DNA from: CALAGB01 sp963789565
GTDB lineage: Bacteria > Chloroflexota > Chloroflexia > Thermomicrobiales > Thermomicrobiaceae
DNA: 64,000 bases
Direction of reading: 5' to 3'
Assembly: GCA_963789565.1 (NCBI GenBank)
Contig: CAWBKX010000002.1
Location: forward strand, 2,170,001 to 2,234,000
A program made the translations under genes and the position numbers. Positions 16,809-24,757 of this stretch are shown here, piece by piece. Each line of letters opens with the position of its first letter. The stretch's first letter is position 1. The notes below the pieces were generated by a model that worked only from the letters and a program-made list of their open reading frames with translations, ran no database searches and was not told where the DNA came from.

Positions 16809-17381
16809 CACGACGCCATCAAACAGTACGGCTCGGCGGCGGCGGCCGGCGCCTGGGCTTTGGGCGGCCAAGCGACGCGAACGGCCTGACACAACTTCCC
16901 GCAGCTCCCCCAGCAGGTCTTCTGTGCCATTGGTGCCGCCGAAAGCATGGCGGTGACCTCGGTCCAGCATGCGGCGAGTTGGAGCCGAGGCTCAGCCAGC
17001 GACTACACGACGGCCGCAGCGTGGGGCTGTGCCACGAGCGGCAGTGGCGGTTCAGGAAACGGACTACCGTCTCGTGAGGATCTTTCGCGGTCGGCTTCTA
17101 AGCCATACAAGGGAGGGCCGATTTCCGAAGCTGGGCGAGCGCTACAGAAGCACGGCAGCAGGGTGGGTAGCGCTTTCCCAAGCCCCGTCGGGAACCCGTC
17201 AGAAATTAATCGAGTGGCTCAAGGAATTGTGGATGGTATTCTGATGAACCCTGACAGTACCTTCTCCACATACGTGAAGAGTGGCTACGGCAAGGTTATT
17301 GACATTGTCGCTCCTGACGGGCGGGGTGTGCGGTTTTTCGCAGATGGACGCTTTATTGGATTGCTGGAGCCAAACCCTTGA
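16809..17381 (+). pseudogene. Rhs tip cassette 1: linker (nonsense-mutated) plus toxin-like C-terminus
   Basis: The reading frame opens with HDAIKQYGSAAAAGAWALGG, matching the linkers of cassettes 4 and 6, but a TGA at 16887-16889 stands where both paralogues have Trp (TRTAWHNF). The Rhs core end is missing. From the GTG at 16947 the frame is intact for 144 residues: end of linker (AESMAVTSVQHAAS..AAAWGCATSG), then a ~90-residue tip (ISEAGRALQKHGSRVGSAFP ... GKVIDIVAPDGRGVRFFADGRFIGLLEP). The tip pattern (RALQKH, GRGxRF near the end) resembles BECR-type RNase toxins, but I cannot assign a family. Its immunity gene follows at 17422. Confidence 0.7.
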
Positions 17382-17421
17382 ACCTAGACTCTGGCCCGAA
17401 TTCCTTAGTTGTTACCACGGA

Positions 17422-17700
17422 ATGAGTGCACTTGACCATGGAAGGAATGAATCGCCGATGTCCCACATGACGGTCGTCGTCACCAGCGATATTCATCGAG
17501 ACGAACTGTTCGCAGAAATACGGTGCGGATCCGTTATTTGGGCCGAAGTCGCGTACAAGCCCGAGTCTACTGATATGATCGTTCGTATACTACCCAATCC
17601 TTACGGTGGTCCATACGAGTTTGATTTGTCGGAGACTCAGAGAGCACTGGACCAGGCCAAGCGCAGGATGTCGGACATGGGGCCCTCTCTACAGGATTGA
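17422..17700 (+). CDS. Small immunity-type protein for tip 1
   Basis: A 92-residue soluble protein without recognised motifs. The core is MTVVVTSDIHRDELFAEIRC, WAEVAYKP and VRILPNPYGGPYEFDLSETQ. A later ATG at 17458 has a better purine-rich site (GGAAGGA, about 11 nt upstream) and would give 80 residues. It begins 40 bp after the stop of tip 1. Its size and place suggest the immunity partner, by analogy with the other cassettes; there is no direct evidence of binding. Confidence 0.65.
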   Translation: MSALDHGRNESPMSHMTVVVTSDIHRDELFAEIRCGSVIWAEVAYKPESTDMIVRILPNPYGGPYEFDLSETQRALDQAKRRMSDMGPSLQD

Positions 17701-17871
17701 GGGCGTTGTCCAGTGTGGTAGCTCTCTGAAAGTGTCCTGTGACAGGTCTCCAGCAACGGTGGTTTCTGCGGCGACATTGGTCCGCTGACCGACGCCCTCG
17801 GCTCCGTCACCGGCGTTACCGACGGCAGCGGCACGCTCACCGGCAGCACCAATTACGACGCCTTCGGTGCG

Positions 17872-18819
17872 GTGCGTTCCCAAACCGGCGCCTCCCTCTC
17901 CCTGGGCTTCACGGGAGAGCTGACCGATCCCAGTACCGGCTTCGTGGACTTGCGTGCCCGTGAGCTCGATCCGACGCTCGGTCGCTTCCTTTCGGCGGAC
18001 ACGGTGCAACCCAACGCGCCTGGCTCGCAGGGCTACAACCTCTACGCCTACGTGGCCAACAATCCCACCACGTGGACCGATCCGAGTGGCTACTCCACGA
18101 ACGGGGATGCCGCTGGAGCGGCCGGTACCGCCGCGGCGGTGAGCGTCTTCAGTCTGCTGCTGTTCACCTCTTTGGCGGCGGCCTGTTTTGCCTTTATCGG
18201 GTGTGGTCCGTTCCTGGTGGCGGGAGCGTTGTTCTCGTCAACTGGCGGACTGCTGGCCGTCACGGGGCTGCTCATCGCGGTGTTCGCGGAGGTCGCCTGC
18301 TCCCTGAACGCCGCCTGTTACGCGGCGACCCAGCAGATTGGGCAGACCATCAAAGCCTACGGATCTGCAGCGGCCGCGGGAGCCTGGAGTGGAGGTCCGG
18401 GCGATGCGCGCAACGCCATCGGAGCGTTGCCGGTCATCCCAGTGGTGCAATCGGTCATCAACGAGTACCGATACTTCACTCAGCGGAGCAAGCAAGGCGC
18501 GCAGAGCCAAGAAGCGGGAGCGACAGACCAAGGGGCAGCGGGAAGTGCCGTGTCGCTGTATCAAGTTCCGTGGCCGGCAAACTTGCCCAAAGGAGGAGAA
18601 TTTCCCTACGTGCCGCCGAAAGGCTACCCACCTGGAATGGTTGAGAAGAACCGGCAGGGCAACTACGAGGATAGGAAGGGAAACGAATGGGTATGGGACC
18701 CGGTAAAGGAAGAATGGGACGTTCAACTCAAGGGGCGCGGGCATCGGGTCAAGGACTACAGGAATGTCGCCCCAGACGGATATATCACTCATCCGAAGCA
18801 GAAAACGCCAACGCCGTAA
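17872..18819 (+). CDS. Rhs tip cassette 2: core end, hydrophobic linker, WDVQ-type toxin tip
   Basis: The open frame starts near 17743, but the first usable start is the GTG at 17872 (315 residues). The core end upstream (LTDALGSVTGVTDG from 17785) is in frame, so the true gene lacks its 5' part. Residues ~25-72 are the Rhs core end (RELDPTLGRFLSAD..NLYAYVANNPTTWTDPSG). A type-A linker follows with hydrophobic stretches (VSVFSLLLFTSLAAACFAFI) that may help toxin passage. The last ~85 residues form the tip: FPYVPPKGYPPG, NEWVWDPVKEEWDVQ and NVAPDGYITH. The WDP..WDVQ..GH pattern is frequent in polymorphic toxins and recalls colicin E3-like RNases (uncertain). A HEAT-repeat gene follows. Confidence 0.75.
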   Translation: MRSQTGASLSLGFTGELTDPSTGFVDLRARELDPTLGRFLSADTVQPNAPGSQGYNLYAYVANNPTTWTDPSGYSTNGDAAGAAGTAAAVSVFSLLLFTSLAAACFAFIGCGPFLVAGALFSSTGGLLAVTGLLIAVFAEVACSLNAACYAATQQIGQTIKAYGSAAAAGAWSGGPGDARNAIGALPVIPVVQSVINEYRYFTQRSKQGAQSQEAGATDQGAAGSAVSLYQVPWPANLPKGGEFPYVPPKGYPPGMVEKNRQGNYEDRKGNEWVWDPVKEEWDVQLKGRGHRVKDYRNVAPDGYITHPKQKTPTP

Positions 18820-18841
18820 GCTCACGCTGAGGAGCACGTAA

Positions 18842-19417
18842 GTGGATGACGATTGTCGGAGACTGATCAGCGAACTCGGACATCCGAACCCGCGCCATCA
18901 GCGCGCGGCCGAGCAACAGCTTGAGGACAAAAGATACTTGCCGTGTTTGGAGTTAGCGTTAGACGATCACGATGTACCTGAAACAACGAAAACGGCGATA
19001 AGCCGCATGCTGTACCTTAGTAGATGGCCAGAGGCCGGGCCCATTGCGCTGCGTCATTTGAACTCTTCGAACCCCGAAATCCGCGCGGAATCAGCGAACA
19101 CGCTTGCTGTGCTGAGATATGAATCCGCGGGTCCAGCGCTGCACAAGTTACTCGATGAGGAGATGGAATCTCCAGATGTTCAGGGACGGGCTGCAATAGC
19201 TCTTGGGGCGTTGCATTATCTGCCAGCTTGGCTGAGTTTAGTCCGTCAACTTCGTAATTCAGATGAGACAGTTCGGGCGATGTCAGCAAAGGCACTTGGC
19301 TTCTTGGCCGTGCCGGAATCGACTTCTCACCTGGAGCAGGCGAAGCAGAATGAGACAAGCGAGTGGGTTCGCAATGAGATCATCGCTGCGTTAGATACGA
19401 TCCGCTTGTCATCATGA
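18842..19417 (+). CDS. HEAT-repeat immunity-type protein for tip 2
   Basis: A 191-residue all-helical protein from a GTG with GAGGAG 8 nt upstream. Repeats such as AESANTLAVLRYESAGPALH, GRAAIALGALHYLPAWLSLV and AMSAKALGFLAVPESTSHLE are HEAT/PBS-lyase-like pairs of helices. HEAT-type proteins are common immunity partners of polymorphic toxins. It starts 22 bp after the tip 2 stop, so it is co-transcribed with it. An 8-bp inverted repeat at 19455-19471 lies beyond its stop. Confidence 0.75.
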   Translation: MDDDCRRLISELGHPNPRHQRAAEQQLEDKRYLPCLELALDDHDVPETTKTAISRMLYLSRWPEAGPIALRHLNSSNPEIRAESANTLAVLRYESAGPALHKLLDEEMESPDVQGRAAIALGALHYLPAWLSLVRQLRNSDETVRAMSAKALGFLAVPESTSHLEQAKQNETSEWVRNEIIAALDTIRLSS

Positions 19418-19594
19418 ACAGAACCCCAAAGTGGACCTTAGAGGGTGTTTGGCAACGCAGTAATACTGCGTCATTTCGTACGTCCTTGAAAGTATACGAA
19501 ATTACCACCTAACCTGTCGTACATGGAATAGGAGTGCATTCAACGACACTTCGCTCTAGGCTTCAGCGGTGAGCTGACTGATCGTAGCACCGGC

Positions 19595-20422
19595 TTGGTG
19601 GATCTGCGTGCCCGCGAACTCGATCCGACACTGGGTCGCTTCCTCTCGGCCGACACGGTGCAGCCCAACGCCCCCGGCTCGCAGGGCTACAACCTGTACG
19701 CCTATGTCGCCAACAACCCCACGACGTGGACCGATCCGAATGGGCACTCGACCGTTGACAATGGAACGGCCGCCGCAGGCGCCACGACGGTGCTCGGACT
19801 GGCGGCACTGCTGTCGGTCTCGACCCTGGCGGTGGCCTGCCTGGCGTTTGTGGGATGTGGTCCCTTCCTGGTGGCGGGAGCGTTGTTATCGTCCACCGGG
19901 GGGCTGCTGGTGCTGACCGGTATTCTGATTGTGATCTTTGCCCTGGTCTTGTGCTCCCTTGATGACGCGTGTTATGCCGCGACGCAGCAGATTGGGCAGA
20001 GCATCAAGACCTACGGATCCACGGCGGCCGCTGGGGCGTGGAGTGGAGGACCGGGGGATGCACGCAATGCCATTGGAGCATTTCCAGTCATCCCGGTGGT
20101 GCAATCGGTCATCAACGAATATCGGTACTTGACTCAGCGAAGCAAACAAAACTCAGATGGAGATACGGCATCCTCCGCAAGCGCTGGTGACTACGTTTAC
20201 CAAGCCGAGTGGCGTGAAACAGACACTGGCGAGCGTGTGAGAGTGCGCAAGCTTTCGCCGAGGGAAGTCAAGAACCGCGGATTGGAGAAGGAAAAGGAGG
20301 CCATCGGCGGTTCCGCAACAGATGATATTTACGAAGAGGTCAGTCCACGACAAGGATCCCAGGAACGCCGGCTGTGGCTGGGGCGTGGCAACGGTCCCTT
20401 ACAATCATTCGATATCCCGTAA
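19595..20422 (+). CDS. Rhs tip cassette 3: core end, type-A linker, unassigned toxin tip
   Basis: The core homology begins at about 19550 (FALGFSGELTDRSTGLVDL) with no proper start before the GTG at 19595 (275 residues). Core end, then the type-A hydrophobic linker (LGLAALLSVSTLAVACLAFV ... TYGSTAAAGAWSGGPGDARN), the QSVINEYRYLTQRSK joint, then an ~85-residue tip (YVYQAEWRETDTGERVRVRK, LSPREVKNRGLEKEKEAIGG, RLWLGRGNGPLQSFDIP). The LSPxEVKxxG element recalls a widespread Rhs tip class, but the assignment is weak. The next gene is the presumed immunity protein. Confidence 0.7.
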   Translation: MVDLRARELDPTLGRFLSADTVQPNAPGSQGYNLYAYVANNPTTWTDPNGHSTVDNGTAAAGATTVLGLAALLSVSTLAVACLAFVGCGPFLVAGALLSSTGGLLVLTGILIVIFALVLCSLDDACYAATQQIGQSIKTYGSTAAAGAWSGGPGDARNAIGAFPVIPVVQSVINEYRYLTQRSKQNSDGDTASSASAGDYVYQAEWRETDTGERVRVRKLSPREVKNRGLEKEKEAIGGSATDDIYEEVSPRQGSQERRLWLGRGNGPLQSFDIP

Positions 20423-20460
20423 CGGCTGGTGGTCGAATTTTCTTGGAGGAGGGACGGTAA

Positions 20461-21159
20461 ATGAGTCACGATGATGAGCGGACCAAGGTGCCGAGAGTTA
20501 GGAATCTGGGATTACCGCGGACGATGAATATGCTCGTCCGACGGCAGGTTTTCTCCTTTTGGCGGGGGCCACGCGCCATTGAGGCCAGCATTGATGCCAA
20601 GACTCAGTTTTGGGGATGGCAGACGGTGTCGCTTGACCGGCGCGCTGATCACGGATTGGATCCTGAGCTGGAGTCTCGCTCAGTCTACGGCGTTGTCCAC
20701 AATGAGAGTGAGGATCTGGCGATTCTTCGCGCGGTGTACTGGAACCATGCTACAGAGCGGGAGTTGATGAAACAGGACGGTTTCAACTACACGTTTGGCA
20801 TGCCGGCGCGTTTTGTAAAGGTCTCCGCCGACCAACTCCGCGATTGGATAGGCCGGTTCTCTGGGGCAACTGTCCCAATAAGTGCGTCCTGGGGACGAAA
20901 TATCCCGGACTCAGTTCGCAGGCTCCGCATCGAGTCTGATTACTACTCATCTGTGTTCGAGTCAACCTGGGGGGGTGGCGCTGAGGCATTCGAGGACCTG
21001 AGCCAGCGTTGGGAGACGGTGTGGCACGAGATGACCGGGGCACTGCAGACAGCGCCAGTGGTGACGGAGATTTCTGAGGAGTTCGCGCATCCAGAAGGAA
21101 CTCCGCGCTACGACCTTAAGGCATATCGACCCGACGCGTTTGGTGGCCAACCGGGTTAG
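20461..21159 (+). CDS. Immunity-type protein for tip 3 (unrecognised family)
   Basis: A 232-residue soluble protein with a strong GGAGGAGGG site before the ATG. It has many Trp/Phe residues (SFWRGPRAIEAS, QFWGWQTVSL, VYGVVHNESEDLAILRAVYW). No known motif or membrane segment is seen. It starts 38 bp after tip 3 ends. Its function as immunity protein is inferred from position only. Confidence 0.65.
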   Translation: MSHDDERTKVPRVRNLGLPRTMNMLVRRQVFSFWRGPRAIEASIDAKTQFWGWQTVSLDRRADHGLDPELESRSVYGVVHNESEDLAILRAVYWNHATERELMKQDGFNYTFGMPARFVKVSADQLRDWIGRFSGATVPISASWGRNIPDSVRRLRIESDYYSSVFESTWGGGAEAFEDLSQRWETVWHEMTGALQTAPVVTEISEEFAHPEGTPRYDLKAYRPDAFGGQPG

Positions 21160-21267
21160 CTCTCGTCACACGCGTGCTCACTGGCCGACGCCCTCGGCTC
21201 CGTCACGGGCATTGCCGACAGCTCCGGCGCGCTCACCGGGACGACGAGCTACGACGCCTTCGGCGCC

Positions 21268-22227
21268 GTGCGCTCCCACACCGGCACTTCGCTCTCTCTC
21301 GGCTACACCGGTGCGCTGACCGATCTCAGCACCGGCTTTGTGGATCTCCGTGCGCGCGAACTCGATCCGGCGCTGGGCCGCTTCCTGTCTGCCGACACGG
21401 TGCAACCCAATGCCCCCGGCTCGCAGGGCTACAACCGGTACGCCTACGTCGCCAACAACCCCACCACGTGGGTCGATCCCAGTGGGCGCGACGTTGAAAG
21501 CGTGCTGACGGCCGTGGGAGTCTCGGCCGAAATCCTGGCGGTATTGGCCAGCCCGGAACTGATCGGCTTGGTGGCCGTGGGCGTGCTTGTCGTGGTCACC
21601 CTGTGGGCGGTTATCGCTATTCTCAACTGCGTGCTTGATTCAAGGTGCATGGATCGGCTGCGCGAGCAAGGGAACGCCATCAAGCAGTACGGCTCAGCGG
21701 CGGCGGCAGGCGCCTGGACGGGAGGCGCACAGGCAACCCGGACGGCCTGGCACAACTTCCCGCAGCTGCCGCAACAGGCGTTCTGTGCCATTGGTGCGGC
21801 CGAGAGCATGGCGGTGACCTCGGTCCAGAATGCGGTGGGTGGGAGTCGAGGCCCAGCCAGCGACTACTCGATGGCGGCAGCCTGGGGCTGTGCCACGAGT
21901 GGCAGCGGTGGCGGGGGCGGGAATGGGCCGAAGCCAATCGATAAATGGACCAAAGTTATCGAAGACGAGGTCGGCAGCGCGAACATCAACCAATCACAAC
22001 CAAATGTATGGGAAATCCGTAACTCAGACCTCGCGCAAGCAAAGCAGATCTTCACCGAGCTGACTCGAGATGGGACACCAATCGCATCGAACTATCCCGG
22101 TCAGCTGTATAAGCTGAGCGATGGAACGATCATTGGGCTGAGAGAAACGTCGAAATCCATCTGGCCAACCATTGACATTAATCCACTCGGTGAAGGAGTC
22201 AGTTATGAGTTCAAGTTCCGGCCCTGA
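21268..22227 (+). CDS. Rhs tip cassette 4: core end, type-B linker, PTIDIN-type toxin tip
   Basis: Core homology starts at 21181 (LADALGSVTGIADSSG), in frame with the GTG at 21268 (319 residues). The core end (GRFLSAD..NRYAYVANNPTTWVDPSG) leads to a type-B linker with a strong hydrophobic segment (LIGLVAVGVLVVVTLWAVIA) and then KQYGSAAAAGAWTGG..AAAWGCATSG. The linker DNA is identical to that of cassette 6 over 218 bp. The ~95-residue tip has IDKWTKVIEDEVGSA, QAKQIFTELTRDGTPIAS, LYKLSDGTIIGLRETSKS and PTIDIN, a combination seen in several polymorphic toxin tips. Its biochemical class is not known to me. Confidence 0.75.
   Translation: MRSHTGTSLSLGYTGALTDLSTGFVDLRARELDPALGRFLSADTVQPNAPGSQGYNRYAYVANNPTTWVDPSGRDVESVLTAVGVSAEILAVLASPELIGLVAVGVLVVVTLWAVIAILNCVLDSRCMDRLREQGNAIKQYGSAAAAGAWTGGAQATRTAWHNFPQLPQQAFCAIGAAESMAVTSVQNAVGGSRGPASDYSMAAAWGCATSGSGGGGGNGPKPIDKWTKVIEDEVGSANINQSQPNVWEIRNSDLAQAKQIFTELTRDGTPIASNYPGQLYKLSDGTIIGLRETSKSIWPTIDINPLGEGVSYEFKFRP
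21685..21902 (+). repeat. 218-bp perfect direct repeat, copy 1 (type-B linker)
   Basis: By eye it is identical base for base with 25217-25434. It covers the linker CAGTACGGCTC to CCACGAGTGG, while the flanking core and tips differ. Confidence 0.85.
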
Positions 22228-22858
22228 GCCGATCCGTTATGGGTTAGCAACGGAACGGCTCGTTCAGCCTGAAGACGTCATCGAGGCACAAAGGGCGTTT
22301 CATCGTATCTTTCGCTCGGCCGATCCGTTCGACGAACCGTTCATGGAAGGCATCACCGATCGCGCCATTTTCTATCCGACGGGCTACGGGTTGGATGCTA
22401 ATCGGCTCGCCGCAGTAGCGACTGCCGCGCGAGCGGTGGAGAGTCCGATGGCGTTTTTTTCGGGCCTCGAGGGGTACGATGGAACAAACTTCGAACAGTA
22501 CGACCATCATCGAATCCTCCTGGTCTCCGACATGTCGTTCCCGGCCCTAATGAAGGAACTGACGAATGCCGGCTGGCCAAGCCTCGTCGAGAGTGCGCTT
22601 TATGCTGTGGATGGATCGTGGGGCGTTTTGACTTCTCATGAGCAACACGCCGTCATTGGCGGTCCATCGGCATTCCTACGGGAACTGTCGGAACACGTTG
22701 ATCTCAACGGCGACGGCGTCGCCTTCGTCTCTCGTTGGAAATATGTCCACGATGATGGTCACGTAGCGGTTGAATGGGTACCGAACCTGCTTGTCCATAT
22801 TTTCGGGGAACAATTGGCGTCGGAACTGATGACGAGGGTAGGTTTCACAATAGCGTGA
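22205..22858 (+). CDS. Immunity-type protein for tip 4 (unrecognised family)
   Basis: A 217-residue protein starting at the ATG at 22205 with AAGGAG 6 nt upstream. The start lies inside the toxin gene, overlapping its last 23 bp, so translation is probably coupled. The sequence is soluble and acidic (MEGITDRAIFYPTGYGLDAN, LLVSDMSFPALMKELTNAGW, EQLASELMTRVGFTIA). No known domain is recognised. Confidence 0.7.
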   Translation: MSSSSGPEPIRYGLATERLVQPEDVIEAQRAFHRIFRSADPFDEPFMEGITDRAIFYPTGYGLDANRLAAVATAARAVESPMAFFSGLEGYDGTNFEQYDHHRILLVSDMSFPALMKELTNAGWPSLVESALYAVDGSWGVLTSHEQHAVIGGPSAFLRELSEHVDLNGDGVAFVSRWKYVHDDGHVAVEWVPNLLVHIFGEQLASELMTRVGFTIA

Positions 22859-23019
22859 GCGATTAGCTTCACAGACCTGATCGGGCGTCCAAGCAGAATG
22901 CGTTCATGCAGCGGAGCAGTGGATCGCTGGGAACCTCCATAGTCACGGTTGCACATTTTCGACAAGGCCGGACCATGCCGCCCCGAACGCTATTTTGACC
23001 TTCGCTCTCCCTTGGCTAC

Positions 23020-23738
23020 ACCGGTGAACTGACCGATCCCACCACCGGCTTGGTCGTTCTGCGGGCCCGCGAACTCGATCCGGCGCTGGGTCGCTTCCTC
23101 TCGGCCGACACCATGCAGCCCAATGCCCCAGGCTCGCAGGGCTACAACCTCTACGCCTACGTGGCCAACAACCCGACGAGTTGGATGGATCCGAGTGGTT
23201 ATTCCACGAACGGGGGATGCCGCCGGAGCAGCGGGCACTGCCGCGGCGGTGAGTATCTTCAGCCTCCTCCTGTTCACCTCGCTGGCGGCGGCCTGTTTTG
23301 CCTTTGTCGGGTGTGGTCCCTTCCTGGTGGCGGGAGCGCTGTTGTCGTCGACCGGGGGACGCACGGAATGCTGCCTGGGCATTTCCAGTCATCCCGGTGG
23401 TGCAATCGGTCATCAACGAATATCGATACTTCACGCAGCGGAACTACCAGAAGGGGCAGACGGGAGAGGACGGATCAGCAGCCCAGCAAGCCGGTCAATC
23501 TTCGGCGGGAGACACGATATCAACCAAGGATCTGAAGAAGATCCGTAACGACTGGATCGATCAGATGGGCGGCGAAGATGTGACCGCTGACTTGAAAAAG
23601 GAGTATGGCGGTTCCCTGAGCGACCTATACTACGATCCCAAGACGGGTGATATCTATGCGGTTCGGAAAGGGGCGCGAGAGGTGCCAAGGGATGAGGTCG
23701 TCGCGAATCTCAAAGACTATGGGATCCGGTGGAAATAG
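23020..23738 (+). pseudogene. Rhs tip cassette 5: frameshifted and internally deleted
   Basis: The core end reads TDPTTGLVVLRARELDPALG to DPSGYSTNGG. An extra G in the run at 23212-23216 (five G against four in cassette 2) then shifts the frame. The type-A linker continues in the new frame (GDAAGAAGTAAAVSIFSLLL) until about 23350, where ~170 bp present in cassettes 2 and 3 are missing. The junction lies in a GACCGGGGGA sequence that occurs at both ends of the lost part in cassette 3. After it, the frame VVQSVINEYRYFTQRNYQ leads to an intact tip (ISTKDLKKIRNDWIDQMGGE, SDLYYDPKTGDIYAVRKG), so only the tip is whole. Confidence 0.75.
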
Positions 23739-23786
23739 AAGGAAACTCTCGATTCACTGGCCATTTTGGTTGGTGGCTTGGATGGC

Positions 23787-24542
23787 ATGGTGATGGACAG
23801 GTATCGCATCAACACAAACGCAAAAACCGTCGTGTACAAACGACGGACTGGCGTGCAGCCGCAAATCTTTGGGTTCATACTCGGATCCGCGGTCTATCTT
23901 GTCAGCGGGCCCGAGCGCTTCCTGATGAAGCGTGACGCACAAGCGACGGAACGTGCATTTGAGATGATCTTCCGGTTGCTGCTTCGTCCAGTGGGTGGCG
24001 GAATTGAATCCTGGGCGGTCTTCCGGAGACAGCGTCAATGGCAGGGTGACGTGGATGAGGACGATCCTGGCTGCATTCTCTGGCACGCCAACTGGAATCA
24101 TCGGACCGATTTGGCGAACGAGGCATGGCGCGGCGATCTCTCAAATGAGAATTGGCGTGCGGAGAGGTTCCCAACGATTCAAACGACGGTTCGATATGCG
24201 TCTGAAGAGCAGGCGTCGGGCTTAGCCCCATTGTTCGAGACTCTCGACCGAATTGTTGCGAACGGTGTCGCGCTTCCCGAAAGCAATCGTGACGACCCGC
24301 CGAGTTGGCGAGAATATTCCTTATTGCGGTGGCTAGACTGGGGAATTGTAGATCTCACCTGGAATGAGTCGCGTCAAAACGAACAGTGTGAAGCCGCCGG
24401 GATAGCGATCGCACGGCACATCGAGAACGTCATGCAGGACCAAGAGTTGGAACATAACGAGATCGCGATGCTGACGATGGTGTTTGAGTGGTCGCCATAC
24501 TTTCCGGATGACGTATCCTTGCCGATCGGCACCAACCGTTGA
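23787..24542 (+). CDS. Immunity-type protein for tip 5 (unrecognised family)
   Basis: About 251 residues from the ATG at 23787; a second ATG at 23793 is equally possible. It is soluble, Trp-rich and without recognised motifs (YKRRTGVQPQIFGFILGSAV, CILWHANWNHRTDLANEAW, REYSLLRWLDWGIVDLTWNE). It follows the damaged cassette 5 by 48 bp and stays open, although its toxin gene cannot be made as a fusion. This fits selection for immunity alone (inference). Confidence 0.65.
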   Translation: MVMDRYRINTNAKTVVYKRRTGVQPQIFGFILGSAVYLVSGPERFLMKRDAQATERAFEMIFRLLLRPVGGGIESWAVFRRQRQWQGDVDEDDPGCILWHANWNHRTDLANEAWRGDLSNENWRAERFPTIQTTVRYASEEQASGLAPLFETLDRIVANGVALPESNRDDPPSWREYSLLRWLDWGIVDLTWNESRQNEQCEAAGIAIARHIENVMQDQELEHNEIAMLTMVFEWSPYFPDDVSLPIGTNR

Positions 24543-24757
24543 CGGCGGGATCACGTTCCTTTATGCGATGAGGTTAATCTCGCTCTGAGAATTCTCGGTT
24601 GGAAGGGCGGCGCCAATAGGCCAACCGAGCCTGGAATCGTAGACGTCTTCAACTGCAACAGCATCAGTGACTTTCCGACGCTCTCGGCTCGATCCGTGGC
24701 ATCACCGACGGCAGCGGCACGCTCACCGGGACGACCAGCTACGACGCCTTTGGGGCC

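Noticed and set aside
16887..16889. In-frame TGA in Rhs cassette 1 read as selenocysteine
   Set aside because: Relatives have Trp here, no GGUCU hairpin follows, and the cassette is otherwise decayed. It is a nonsense mutation.
18842..19417. HEAT-repeat gene as a phycocyanobilin lyase
   Set aside because: HEAT/PBS-lyase-like repeats are present, but there are no phycobiliprotein genes, and its place behind a toxin tip fits an immunity role better.
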